This document shows, piece after piece, positions 1-5,666 of a stretch of 7,245 nucleotides of DNA. The number at the start of each line of letters is the position of its first letter. The first letter of the stretch is position 1. The position numbers and the translations under genes were made by a program. Source of the stretch: Caldifarciminota bacterium 4484_100 (GTDB lineage Bacteria > Hydrothermota > Tepidihabitantia > SM23-42); contig MUKB01000114.1 of the NCBI GenBank assembly GCA_002049785.1, forward strand, positions 1 through 7,245, in the 5' to 3' direction. The notes under the pieces were generated by a model. The model searched no databases and was not told the origin of the DNA. It saw only the letters and a program-made list of their open reading frames with translations.

Positions 1-488
1 TATCATATCCGACGATATCTCTATCAGCGATTGGCGGATGCGATGATTTCTGATATCATCATAAGGCGTTTATCTAATCGCGTTATTATTTCTATCTATA
101 CTGCTCAACCTGGCAAGGTGATTGGTAAGGGTGGCGAAGAGATCAAAAAGTTAAGAGAAGAAATTAAAAGTCTGGTTAATAAGGATGTATCAATCAATAT
201 TGAAGAGATTCGTATGCCTGAACTTGATGCATTCCTGGTTGCCCAGAATATTGCGCGCCAGATTAAACAACGTGTCTCGCACCGCCGGGCAATGAAGCGT
301 GCGGTTATTTCCGCGATGAAGATTGGTGCCAAAGGGATAAAGGTATCTTGTGCTGGTCGTTTTATCGTGAAGGGAGTGTTCCCCTCCAGACCATTGATGC
401 AGACATCGATTATGCCTGTGCTACTTCGTTCACAATTTATGGAACGGTTGGGGTCAAGGTGTGGATTTATAAAGGAAAGGTCCGCTGA
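1..488 (+). CDS. rpsC: 30S ribosomal protein S3 (uS3), 5'-partial and internally frameshifted
   Basis: S3 binds 16S rRNA in the head of the small subunit and helps line the mRNA entry channel. The frame is open from base 1, so roughly the first 40-45 residues lie outside the window. The type-2 KH domain is clear, with the [11 protein letters not shown] loop near bases 112-144, followed by the conserved PELDA and RRAMKRAV motifs and [12 protein letters not shown] ending at 360. The frame then fails. The expected conserved LGGAEIARxE segment is absent, and the sequence resumes one frame over at base 360 with [15 protein letters not shown] and [12 protein letters not shown], stopping at TGA 486-488. 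That stop shares its A with the rplP ATG, which supports it as the true end. The unshifted frame runs on to 579 but reads non-S3 sequence across rplP. About 31 nt therefore appear to be missing between 359 and 360. Identity is certain; whether the lesion is real is open. Confidence 0.93.
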
Positions 489-919
489 TGCTGGAGCCGA
501 AGAAGGTAAAGTATCGAAAACAGCAAAGAGGAAGGCTAAAGGGAAAGGCGACCAGTGGAAATACCATTGCCTTTGGTGAATATGGGCTTATCGCCTTAGA
601 ACCGGCCTGGATTACTGCCCGACAGATTGAGTCGGCACGGGTTGCGATTTCGCATTCAATGAAAAAGGGCGGTAAGATGTGGATACGCATCTTTCCGGAT
701 AAACCGGTGACAAAGAAACCTGCAGAAACACGAATGGGAAAAGGTAAAGGTGCACCAGAGTATTGGGTAAGTGTGGTGAAACCTGGGCGCATCATATTTG
801 AATTGGAAGGTATGAATGAACCAGAGGCACGCCACCTATTAAGGCTGGCAGCAAATAAATTGCCAATCAGAACCAGATTTATTAAAAGAACTTCAGGGAT
901 AAAATATGAAGGTTTTTGA
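488..919 (+). CDS. rplP: 50S ribosomal protein L16 (uL16)
   Basis: L16 binds 23S rRNA near the A site and peptidyl-transferase centre and is added late in large-subunit assembly. The 143-residue product begins [16 protein letters not shown]. It carries the family blocks [15 protein letters not shown] (about residues 37-51), [16 protein letters not shown] and the MGKGKG loop, and ends with KLPIRTRF plus a short tail. Length is normal (about 136-144 in the family) and no lesion is seen. The ATG overlaps the restored rpsC stop as TGATG, a typical coupling junction. Its 3' end overlaps rpmC by 14 nt. It belongs to the S10 operon. Confidence 0.97.
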   Translation: MLEPKKVKYRKQQRGRLKGKATSGNTIAFGEYGLIALEPAWITARQIESARVAISHSMKKGGKMWIRIFPDKPVTKKPAETRMGKGKGAPEYWVSVVKPGRIIFELEGMNEPEARHLLRLAANKLPIRTRFIKRTSGIKYEGF

Positions 920-1145
920 ACTTAGAGAAAAGACAAGGGAAGAACTTATCGATATGCTTAATGGGTTGTACCGTGAGCTATTCAACCTCAGACTCAGGCG
1001 TGGTGCCCAGGAATTACCCAACCCCCTGAGACTTCGGACCTTGAGACGGGATATTGCTCGTATCCGCACAGTACTGCGGGAGGACGAACTTGGGATAAGA
1101 AAACTCCTTGAACCGAAAGCCAAGAAGGGAGCAAAGAATGCATAA
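906..1145 (+). CDS. rpmC: 50S ribosomal protein L29 (uL29)
   Basis: L29 is a small two-helix protein near the polypeptide exit tunnel, close to L23. The 79-residue product has the family pattern: an N-terminal [13 protein letters not shown] helix, then [34 protein letters not shown]. It ends in a lysine-rich tail, slightly longer than the 60-70 residues usual for the family. The ATG lies inside the last codons of rplP (14-nt overlap) with an AGGG-like ribosome binding site upstream. The TAA stop at 1143-1145 overlaps the start of rpsQ by 8 nt. It is intact. Confidence 0.95.
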   Translation: MKVFELREKTREELIDMLNGLYRELFNLRLRRGAQELPNPLRLRTLRRDIARIRTVLREDELGIRKLLEPKAKKGAKNA

Positions 1146-1319
1146 GAGAAAGATTGGTATCGTGGTAAGCGATAAGATGGATAAGACTGTGGTTGTGAAG
1201 ATTACCAATTATAGAAAACATCCTTTATATAAAAAATATGTCAGAAAATCAACCAAAATATATGCCCATGATGAGAAGAAAAACTCAAACGCTGGCGTGT
1301 GATAAGGAGATTGGATTGA
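1138..1319 (+). CDS. rpsQ: 30S ribosomal protein S17 (uS17), internal deletion with frameshift
   Basis: S17 is an OB-fold primary 16S rRNA binder. The start ATG 1138 has AAGGGAG at 1125-1131, 6 nt upstream. The first 46 residues are normal: [16 protein letters not shown], then [13 protein letters not shown] and IYAHDE ending at 1275. Read straight on, the frame ends at TGA 1300-1302 after 54 residues, far short of the usual 80-odd. A different frame from about 1281 reads [12 protein letters not shown] and stops at TGA 1317-1319. This matches the family C-terminus (PLSKTKxWxVxxI), and its stop overlaps the rplN start. So the gene is not simply truncated: the middle segment holding the GDxVxI and ETRPLS motifs (about 19 residues) is missing, and the frame shifts across the gap. 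By comparison with E. coli S17 about 52 nt are absent near 1276-1281. Confidence 0.9.
1304..1310 (+). promoter_or_regulatory. Ribosome binding site deciding the rplN TTG start
   Basis: AAGGAGA ends 5 nt before TTG 1316-1318. The codons after this TTG read [15 protein letters not shown], which aligns with the universal L14 N-terminus (MIQ...), so TTG is the start. The more upstream in-frame ATG at 1238 would add 26 residues that are only an out-of-frame reading of rpsQ. Confidence 0.8.
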
Positions 1320-1726
1320 TTCAGATTTATTCAAGACTTAAGGTTTGTGATAATACCGGAGCCAAAATTGCGATGTGCATTCAGGTTACTGGTGGTTCAA
1401 AGAGGAGGTATGGTCATCTGGGTGATATCATCTATGTAACAATAAAAGATGCCCTGCCCAATGCTCCGGTAAAGAAAGGAGATAAAGGTAAGGCGGTTAT
1501 TGTGAGAACAAAAAAGGAACAGCGTAGAAAGGATGGGTCCTATATACGATTTGATGACAATGCCTGTGTTCTGATTACGGAGCAGAAGGAGCCAAAAGGG
1601 ACAAGGGTTTTCGGTCCGGTTGCCCGGAAGGAGCCAAAAGGGACAAGGGTTTTCGGTCCGGTTGCCCGGGAATTGAGGGATCGGGGATTTACAAAGATTA
1701 TCTCTCTGGCGAGTGAGGTTGTGTAG
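1316..1726 (+). CDS. rplN: 50S ribosomal protein L14 (uL14) with a 14-residue tandem duplication
   Basis: L14 binds 23S rRNA at the subunit interface, contacting 16S helix 14 and neighbouring L19. From TTG 1316 the product is 136 residues. The beta-barrel core is normal: [49 protein letters not shown] and [15 protein letters not shown]. The unit [14 protein letters not shown] then occurs twice back to back (about residues 91-104 and 105-118) before [18 protein letters not shown]. Removing one unit gives 122 residues, the normal family length. The duplication is a perfect 42-bp DNA repeat, so the reading frame is kept. GTRxFGPVxRELR is a highly conserved rRNA-contacting segment, and an extra copy there would be expected to disturb the C-terminal helices. 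A 4-nt overlap with the restored rpsQ stop suggests coupling. Confidence 0.95.
   Translation: MIQIYSRLKVCDNTGAKIAMCIQVTGGSKRRYGHLGDIIYVTIKDALPNAPVKKGDKGKAVIVRTKKEQRRKDGSYIRFDDNACVLITEQKEPKGTRVFGPVARKEPKGTRVFGPVARELRDRGFTKIISLASEVV
1586..1669 (+). repeat. Perfect 42-bp direct tandem duplication inside rplN
   Basis: Copy 1 is 1586-1627 and copy 2 is 1628-1669, identical at all 42 positions. The unit is 14 whole codons ([14 protein letters not shown]). The base before each copy is also the same (G), so the exact phase is uncertain by 1 nt. Absence of even silent differences means the second copy is either very recent or an assembly artefact. Confidence 0.98.
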
Positions 1727-1728
1727 AG

Positions 1729-2073
1729 ATGAAAAAGAAGAAGGTGCAACAAAAGAAGCAGAAATTTCACATCAAGAAGAATGATCTTGTTGAAGTCAAT
1801 TCGGGTGAGGAGAAAGGAAGAAGGGGCCGGGTTCTGGAGATTATTCCTGAAAAGGGTTATGCCTTGGTTGAAGGGATTAACCTGGTTAGGAAACACCAAC
1901 GTGCCCGGTCTCAGACAAAGCCTTCAGGTATCGTTACGGTTCCAGCCCCCCTGCATATATCCAACCTCGTTCTGATATGTCCGAAGTGTGGAAAGAAGGT
2001 TAAGGTCAGACGCGAAAAGATTGAGAATAGAAGGGTAAGAATTTGTCGAGAGTGTGGAGAGATCATTGACTAA
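1729..2073 (+). CDS. rplX: 50S ribosomal protein L24 (uL24) with Cys4 motif
   Basis: L24 is an assembly initiator that binds the 5' domain of 23S rRNA near the tunnel exit. The 114-residue product starts with a Lys/Gln-rich extension, then a KOW-type segment (about residues 14-40, [18 protein letters not shown]). The family blocks [10 protein letters not shown] and [21 protein letters not shown] follow. Two CxxC pairs (C84/C87 and C106/C109) could form a zinc ribbon, as in many but not all bacterial L24 proteins. The gene starts 2 nt after the rplN stop, with GAGG about 10 nt upstream. Its stop overlaps the proposed rplE start by 8 nt. It is intact. Confidence 0.96.
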   Translation: MKKKKVQQKKQKFHIKKNDLVEVNSGEEKGRRGRVLEIIPEKGYALVEGINLVRKHQRARSQTKPSGIVTVPAPLHISNLVLICPKCGKKVKVRREKIENRRVRICRECGEIID

Positions 2074-2638
2074 AAAAGCGAAGAAAGAATATATCCCAAG
2101 ATTAAAATTATACTACGAAAAGGAATTGAGAAAATCTCTAATGAAAGAACTGGGATTCAAAAATATTTTTGAGGTTCCAGAACTGAAGAAGATTGTTATA
2201 AATGTTGGACTTGGTGAGGCAGTGTCCGACCCCAAAATTCTGGAGATTGTGCGGGATGATTTGGCAAAGATTACTGGTCAGGCTCCGGTTCCAACCCGTG
2301 CCAAGCGGCCGATTTCAAATTTTAAGATTCGTAAAGGTATGGTTATTGGAATGAAGGTCACATTGCGCGGGGCCCGGATGTATGAATTTTTTGACCGATT
2401 TGTAAACTTTGCTACACCCCGGATAAGAGATTTTCGGGGATTTTCAAGGAATTCATTTGATGGCCGCGGGTGTTATAACCTTGGACTTTCTGAACAAACA
2501 ATCTTCCCGGAGATCGAGTACGATAAAATAAAAAAAGTATTCGGCATGGATATTGCGATTGTCACCTCGGCAAAAAAAGATGAGGATGCTATGGTACTTC
2601 TGGAAAGATTGGGTATGCCATTCGAGAGGAAAAGATAG
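2066..2638 (+). CDS. rplE: 50S ribosomal protein L5 (uL5)
   Basis: L5 binds 5S rRNA and sits in the central protuberance, contacting the P-site tRNA. The product shows all family blocks: [18 protein letters not shown], an [23 protein letters not shown] stretch, [50 protein letters not shown] and [12 protein letters not shown] chose TTG 2066, giving 190 residues, because GGAGAG at 2056-2061 lies 4 nt before it and it overlaps rplX by only 8 nt. GTG 2054 is the alternative and would add four residues. Either way the protein is slightly longer than the usual roughly 180 because of a basic N-terminal extension. It is intact. Confidence 0.95.
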   Translation: MTKKAKKEYIPRLKLYYEKELRKSLMKELGFKNIFEVPELKKIVINVGLGEAVSDPKILEIVRDDLAKITGQAPVPTRAKRPISNFKIRKGMVIGMKVTLRGARMYEFFDRFVNFATPRIRDFRGFSRNSFDGRGCYNLGLSEQTIFPEIEYDKIKKVFGMDIAIVTSAKKDEDAMVLLERLGMPFERKR

Positions 2639-2648
2639 GAGGAGTTTT

Positions 2649-2834
2649 ATGGCAAGACTTGCCTTGATAAACAAACAGAAGAGAAAGCCGAAATTTTCCA
2701 CCCGTAGATATAACCGATGTTTTCGTTGTGGCCGGGCAAGAGGATATTACCGCCGTTTTGGCCTTTGCCGGATCTGTCTGCGGGAACTTGCCTTAAAAGG
2801 GGAGATCCCAGGATTGAGAAAGGCCACCTGGTAA
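2649..2834 (+). CDS. rpsN: 30S ribosomal protein S14, zinc-binding type (uS14)
   Basis: S14 assembles late into the 30S head next to S3 and S10. At 61 residues this is the short C+ form: [10 protein letters not shown], then C24-x2-C27 and C40-x2-C43 forming the zinc site, then [18 protein letters not shown]. The stretch from C40 to the C-terminus matches the family almost residue for residue. The ATG follows a strong AGGAGG site (about 2637-2642), with 10 nt between the rplE stop and the start. In the standard spc order rpsH and rplF would follow. Here the plus-strand block stops and recR lies 19 nt away on the opposite strand, with no convincing terminator between them. Confidence 0.97.
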   Translation: MARLALINKQKRKPKFSTRRYNRCFRCGRARGYYRRFGLCRICLRELALKGEIPGLRKATW

Positions 2835-2853
2835 TAGTAAATTTGTTGTCCGT

Positions 2854-3441
2854 CTAAATTTCCTGTCTTCCTTCCAGGGCTTTAGCAAGTGTCATTGTAT
2901 CAGCAAATTCGATATCGCTTCCGGTAGGAAGCCCCCGGGCTATCCTGGTGACCCTGATATTTAATGGCTTAAGTAGTTTGGCGATATAGATTGCAGTAAT
3001 ATCACCCTCGGTTGTGGGATTTGTCGCAATAATTACTTCTTTTGTATGACTTTTTCTTACCCTCTCTAATAATGAATTGATGCGAAGATTCTCTGGTCCA
3101 ACATTGTTTATCGGTGATATTACACCATGAAGGATATGATAGAGGCCCTTGTATTCACCCATCTTTTCGATAATCATAACATCAGATGGTTGTTCAACCA
3201 CACATATCCTCTCCTTCTCCCGGGATTTGTCGGTGCATATCGGGCAGGGATTGGTTTCAGTCAGGTTATGGCAGATTACACATTCTTTGAGTGATGTTCG
3301 GGCGCGAATGATTGTTTCAGCGAGTTCCTTTACCTTTGTTTCGTCCATCTTCTGGAGAAAGAAAGCGAGGCGCAGGGCAGATTTTCTGCCGATGCCGGGA
3401 AGCCACTGGAGTTTTTCAATCAGATCTTCTAAAATGTGCAT
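2854..3441 (-). CDS. recR: Recombination mediator protein RecR
   Basis: RecR works with RecO (and RecF) to load RecA onto SSB-coated single-stranded DNA at gaps. From ATG 3441 the product is 195 residues, the normal length. Order: helix-hairpin-helix LPGIGRKSALRLAF (about residues 14-27), a zinc finger C54-x2-C57 with C66-x2-C69, a Toprim domain beginning ICVVEQPSDVMIIE (about 79-92) with the HGVISPINNVGPENL loop, ATNPTTEGDITAIYI, and a C-terminal DTMTLAKALEGR. A TTG at 3474 would add 11 non-conserved residues, but it overlaps the -35 box, so I reject it. No ribosome binding site precedes ATG 3441. The gene stands alone here, not in the common dnaX-ybaB-recR setting, and converges on rpsN. 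Confidence 0.96.
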   Translation of the reverse strand: MHILEDLIEKLQWLPGIGRKSALRLAFFLQKMDETKVKELAETIIRARTSLKECVICHNLTETNPCPICTDKSREKERICVVEQPSDVMIIEKMGEYKGLYHILHGVISPINNVGPENLRINSLLERVRKSHTKEVIIATNPTTEGDITAIYIAKLLKPLNIRVTRIARGLPTGSDIEFADTMTLAKALEGRQEI

Positions 3442-3446
3442 ATTAT

Positions 3447-3474
3447 ATTCTAATGATTTACAGGAATAAGTCAA
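3447..3474 (-). promoter_or_regulatory. Predicted recR promoter, possibly leaderless
   Basis: Read on the minus strand: TTGACT (3474-3469), a 16-nt spacer, then TAGAAT (3452-3447). Only 5 nt (3446-3442) separate the -10 box from ATG 3441. Transcription would therefore begin at or within a base or two of the start codon, and no Shine-Dalgarno sequence is present. Confidence 0.6.
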
Positions 3475-3589
3475 CTGTGCATATCCACGATTTAATGCTG
3501 TAGATATTTTTTGAATTTTTTAGATAATTTGACAATTGTCGTAATGTCATAATAAGTGGAGGATGTAAAGATTTGACCATATTTCTGTC

Positions 3590-3617
3590 TTGATTTTCAA
3601 TTGAATTATGATATAAT
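3590..3617 (+). promoter_or_regulatory. Predicted promoter for the hydrolase remnant and fumarase genes
   Basis: TTGATT at 3590-3595, a 16-nt spacer and a perfect TATAAT at 3612-3617. It uses the same 16-nt spacer as the recR and transporter promoters. In those genes ATG comes 5 nt after the -10 box. Here that position (3623) is an AGA codon that is in frame with the hydrolase, close to where recognisable hydrolase homology begins. This suggests the original start codon was at this spot and the following 5' coding sequence is missing. Confidence 0.55.
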
Positions 3618-4120
3618 TGAACAGAGAACACGACGACCATAATTTCACTAAAATCGCAGGAAATCCAGAGTTTGTGCGGGGTGCAGGAAAGAAGTCGGTA
3701 AAAGGTATTGAGATTAACGGCATTGATGTTTTCCACGACGAAGCCAGCGGTAAGGAGCGGGGGACGAATACGATATTTAATGTGAAGATAGATGGTATGA
3801 ATGTCGTCCATCTGGGCGACCTTGGCCATCCACTTTCCCAGACTGATGCCCAGAATATCGGTCCGGTAGACATCCTATTTGTTCCGGTTGGAGGATATTA
3901 TACGATTGATGGCCAGGTTGCGGATGAGGTAATCAACGCATTAAATCCGAAGGTCGTGATTCCGATGCATTTTAAGACCGATAAATGCAACTTCCCAATC
4001 GCTCCGGTGGATGATTTTATTAAAGACAAAGAAATCAAGAAAGCAGATAGTGAAATTGAGATTGATAAAGAGTCGCTTCCTGCAAAGACAACAATCTATC
4101 TTTTGATGCCCAGCAAATAA
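3617..4120 (+). CDS. Metallo-beta-lactamase-fold metal-dependent hydrolase (COG2220/UlaG-like), N-terminally truncated
   Basis: The visible part matches the metal-dependent hydrolase group related to UlaG and UPF0173. Numbered from TTG 3617, it shows EHDDHN (residues 4-9), then NPEFVRGAGKKSVKG, ERGTNTIFNV, HLGDLGH (65-71, with the third-motif His and Asp), VDILFVPVGG, and VVIPMHFKT with a metal-ligand His at 118. The family is usually about 210-230 residues. Here it is at most 167, lacking the N-terminal strands before the HxHxDH motif, and the first His of that motif is replaced by Arg3. An in-frame TAA (3614-3616) directly precedes the only possible upstream start, TTG 3617, which itself overlaps the -10 box. 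It is therefore probably non-functional as written, either a 5'-deleted gene or a mis-joined one. The substrate is unknown. The fumarase alpha gene follows 24 nt downstream. Confidence 0.8.
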   Translation: MNREHDDHNFTKIAGNPEFVRGAGKKSVKGIEINGIDVFHDEASGKERGTNTIFNVKIDGMNVVHLGDLGHPLSQTDAQNIGPVDILFVPVGGYYTIDGQVADEVINALNPKVVIPMHFKTDKCNFPIAPVDDFIKDKEIKKADSEIEIDKESLPAKTTIYLLMPSK

Positions 4121-4133
4121 AAAATTATGGTTG

Positions 4134-4140
4134 AAGGAGG
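4134..4140 (+). promoter_or_regulatory. Ribosome binding site deciding the GTG start of the fumarase alpha gene
   Basis: AAGGAGG lies 4 nt before GTG 4145. The in-frame ATG at 4127 has no Shine-Dalgarno sequence upstream and would place this site inside the gene. The beta subunit gene shows the same 4-nt spacing, which supports GTG 4145. Confidence 0.7.
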
Positions 4141-4144
4141 CCCT

Positions 4145-4984
4145 GTGAGAGAGGTGGATTATAATATTATTGTCGATAATGTTGCCCGGTTATGTATGGA
4201 GGCAAACTATTATCTTGGTGAGGATGTGATAGATGGGTTAAAGAGCAGTCTAAAAAATGAAGATTCTGAGATTGCCAAGAACATTATAAACCAGATTTTA
4301 CGCAATGCAGAAATTGCCAGAGATGAGAAGGTTCCGTTATGCCAGGATTGTGGTTTTACGGTTGTCTTCTTGGAATTGGGCACCGAGGTTCGGGTTAAGG
4401 GAAGTATTACGGAGGCGATAAATGATGGGGTAAGAAAGGGTTATACCGAGGGCTATTTGAGGAAGTCAATTCTGGCTGACCCAATTCGAGGAGGCAATAC
4501 CCAGGACAATACACCAGCAATCATCCATACCAATTTTGTGCCCGGGGATAAGATAAAGATTACAATTGCACCCAAGGGTGGAGGTAGTGAAAATATGAGT
4601 GCGGTGAAGATGGGTAAACCCGCAGATGGGATTGAAGGAATTAAGGATTTTGTTGTTGAACAGGTCATTCGGGCAAAGGCCAACCCCTGTCCGCCAATTG
4701 TTGTAGGAGTAGGCATTGGAGGAACATTCGAATATGTCACATATCTCGCAAAGAAGGCTTTATTACGCAATATCGGAGAGAGAAATCCTGATCCGTTTTA
4801 TGCAGAAGTTGAGAAGGAACTGCTTGAGCGAATTAACAAAACCGGTATCGGCCCGATGGGACTTGGAGGCCGCACCACCGCCCTGGATGTCTTTATTGAG
4901 GTCCATCCCCGGCATATCGCCTCGTTCCCGGCCGCGGTCAATATCAATTGCCATTCAGCCCGACACAAGAGTGTCATTATATAG
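4145..4984 (+). CDS. Fumarate hydratase class I, alpha subunit (iron-sulfur)
   Basis: This is the N-terminal catalytic half of a two-subunit class I fumarase (fumarate + water to L-malate). It carries the [4Fe-4S] cluster and acts in the TCA cycle or its reductive branch. From GTG 4145 it has 279 residues. Three expected cluster cysteines are visible: C66 in VPLCQDCGF, C182 in ANPCPPIVVGVGIGG and C269 in INCHSARH. Other family marks are LADPIRGGNTQDNTPAIIHT, APKGGGSENMSA, GPMGLGGRTTALDV and VHPRHIASFPAAVN. C69 makes the first motif CQDCG rather than the commoner CQDTG. L(+)-tartrate dehydratase (TtdA) is a close relative that cannot be excluded by motif, but fumarase is the more frequent activity of free-standing pairs. 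The beta subunit gene follows after 8 nt. Confidence 0.93.
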   Translation: MREVDYNIIVDNVARLCMEANYYLGEDVIDGLKSSLKNEDSEIAKNIINQILRNAEIARDEKVPLCQDCGFTVVFLELGTEVRVKGSITEAINDGVRKGYTEGYLRKSILADPIRGGNTQDNTPAIIHTNFVPGDKIKITIAPKGGGSENMSAVKMGKPADGIEGIKDFVVEQVIRAKANPCPPIVVGVGIGGTFEYVTYLAKKALLRNIGERNPDPFYAEVEKELLERINKTGIGPMGLGGRTTALDVFIEVHPRHIASFPAAVNINCHSARHKSVII

Positions 4985-4992
4985 GAGGTATG

Positions 4993-5550
4993 ATGCCAGA
5001 GGAGATAAAGTTAACTACGCCGTTGAGCGATCAAGATATAATGAAGTTGAAGATCGGGGACCGTGTTCTAATCAGTGGAAAGATTCTCACGGGCCGCGAC
5101 AGTGCACATAAAAGATTATTTGAACTTGCTGAAAAGGGTGAACCCCTGCCGATTGAGATTAAAGGCCAGATCATCTATTATGTGGGACCGGCACCGGCAA
5201 AGCCAGGAAAGGTTATCGGTTCAGCAGGACCAACCACTTCCTATCGAATGGACCCTTATACACCCCTGCTGTTGAAACTGGGGCTTAAGGGAATGATTGG
5301 TAAGGGACAGCGAGGCCCTGAAGTAAGAGAGGCGATGAAAAAATTTAAAGCGGTCTATTTTGCAGCAACCGGTGGTGCTGGAGCGTTAATTGCACAGTGT
5401 ATAAAGTCAGCCCGGATTGTTGCCTATGAGGATTTAGGTCCAGAGGCGATAAGGGAGCTCGTGGTCGAGGATTTTCCAGTTATTGTCGCCAATGATGTTT
5501 ACGGCGGTGACCTCTATGACGCAGGGATAGAGAAGTTTCGGCGGGATTAA
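4993..5550 (+). CDS. Fumarate hydratase class I, beta subunit
   Basis: This is the C-terminal half of class I fumarase, which closes the active site over the cluster-bound substrate. The 185-residue product begins MPEEIKLTTPLSDQDIMKLKIGD. It contains LTGRDSAHKRLFELA, YYVGPAPAKPG, GSAGPTTSYRMDPYTP, LKGMIGKG and AATGGAGALIA, all family signatures. ATG 4993 is preceded by AGGAGG (4983-4988) at 4 nt. The adjacent ATG 4990 is only 1 nt from that site and is less likely. The ribosome binding site overlaps the alpha stop codon, so the two subunits are very probably coupled. Length is normal and no lesion is seen. The gene converges on the transporter small subunit, 26 nt away. Confidence 0.94.
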   Translation: MPEEIKLTTPLSDQDIMKLKIGDRVLISGKILTGRDSAHKRLFELAEKGEPLPIEIKGQIIYYVGPAPAKPGKVIGSAGPTTSYRMDPYTPLLLKLGLKGMIGKGQRGPEVREAMKKFKAVYFAATGGAGALIAQCIKSARIVAYEDLGPEAIRELVVEDFPVIVANDVYGGDLYDAGIEKFRRD

Positions 5551-5576
5551 TATCGTTAATAGACAGGGCCTTCTTT

Positions 5577-5666
5577 CTATTTTCTGATTTTTAAGAGGCA
5601 GAGGAGAATGCCGCCAAACAGAATCAGAGATGCAACTGCGAACATTATCCAGGCTGAAATGGGCAT
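5577..5666 (-). CDS. MetS-type small subunit of an NSS-family transporter (29 aa)
   Basis: This very small gene reads MPISAWIMFAVASLILFGG followed by ILLCLLKIRK and TAG (5579-5577). It is a single hydrophobic span (about residues 5-25) with a short basic tail (KIRK). The ATG overlaps the stop of the transporter gene as TAATG, and a very strong AGGAGGAGGG (5680-5671) ends 4 nt before it, inside the last codons of that gene. Size, single span, the opening MPxSAW, the GG in the helix and the position directly after an NSS transporter fit the MetS family. That family is known from the Corynebacterium glutamicum MetPS methionine/alanine importer, where the small subunit is needed for transport. 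The role here is inferred from that relationship. It would be missed by gene callers with a length cut-off. Confidence 0.82.
   Translation of the reverse strand: MPISAWIMFAVASLILFGGILLCLLKIRK

Noticed and set aside
355..365. Programmed frameshifting or ribosome bypassing in rpsC or rpsQ.
   Set aside because: The missing residues are not encoded anywhere nearby, so recoding cannot restore them. No slippery heptamer or stimulatory structure was seen at the junctions.
489..579. rpsC continuing in its first frame to 579, giving a longer S3 with a Lys-rich tail.
   Set aside because: After base 360 this frame has no S3 similarity and runs through rplP. The other frame gives FYREG...GVKVWIYKG and a stop coupled to rplP.
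1238..1315. ATG 1238 as the rplN start, giving an L14 with a 26-residue N-terminal extension.
   Set aside because: Those codons are an out-of-frame reading of rpsQ, while TTG 1316 has an ideal ribosome binding site and gives the universal MIQ start.
2837..2862. AAATTT...AAATTT hairpin as a terminator between rpsN and recR.
   Set aside because: The stem is six A/T pairs with an 11-nt loop and no following T run on the plus strand, too weak for an intrinsic terminator.
3529..3555. Second promoter with a perfect TTGACA at 3529-3534.
   Set aside because: The nearest -10-like boxes (CATAAT at 13 nt, TAATAA at 15 nt) are poorly spaced. The 3590/3612 pair is better.
3562..3617. Remnant of the hydrolase N-terminus: a KI reading followed by HISVLI, reminiscent of the family GHASVLI strand.
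   Set aside because: The two readings lie in different frames with stops, the match is a handful of residues, and it overlaps the better-supported promoter.
3617..4120. The hydrolase as an intact short gene starting at TTG 3617.
   Set aside because: That TTG overlaps the -10 box and has no ribosome binding site, and the product lacks the N-terminal strands and the first metal-ligand His.
5551..5576. Shared terminator between the fumarase beta gene and the transporter small subunit.
   Set aside because: Only a short GGCC self-complement is visible, with no stable stem plus T run in either direction.
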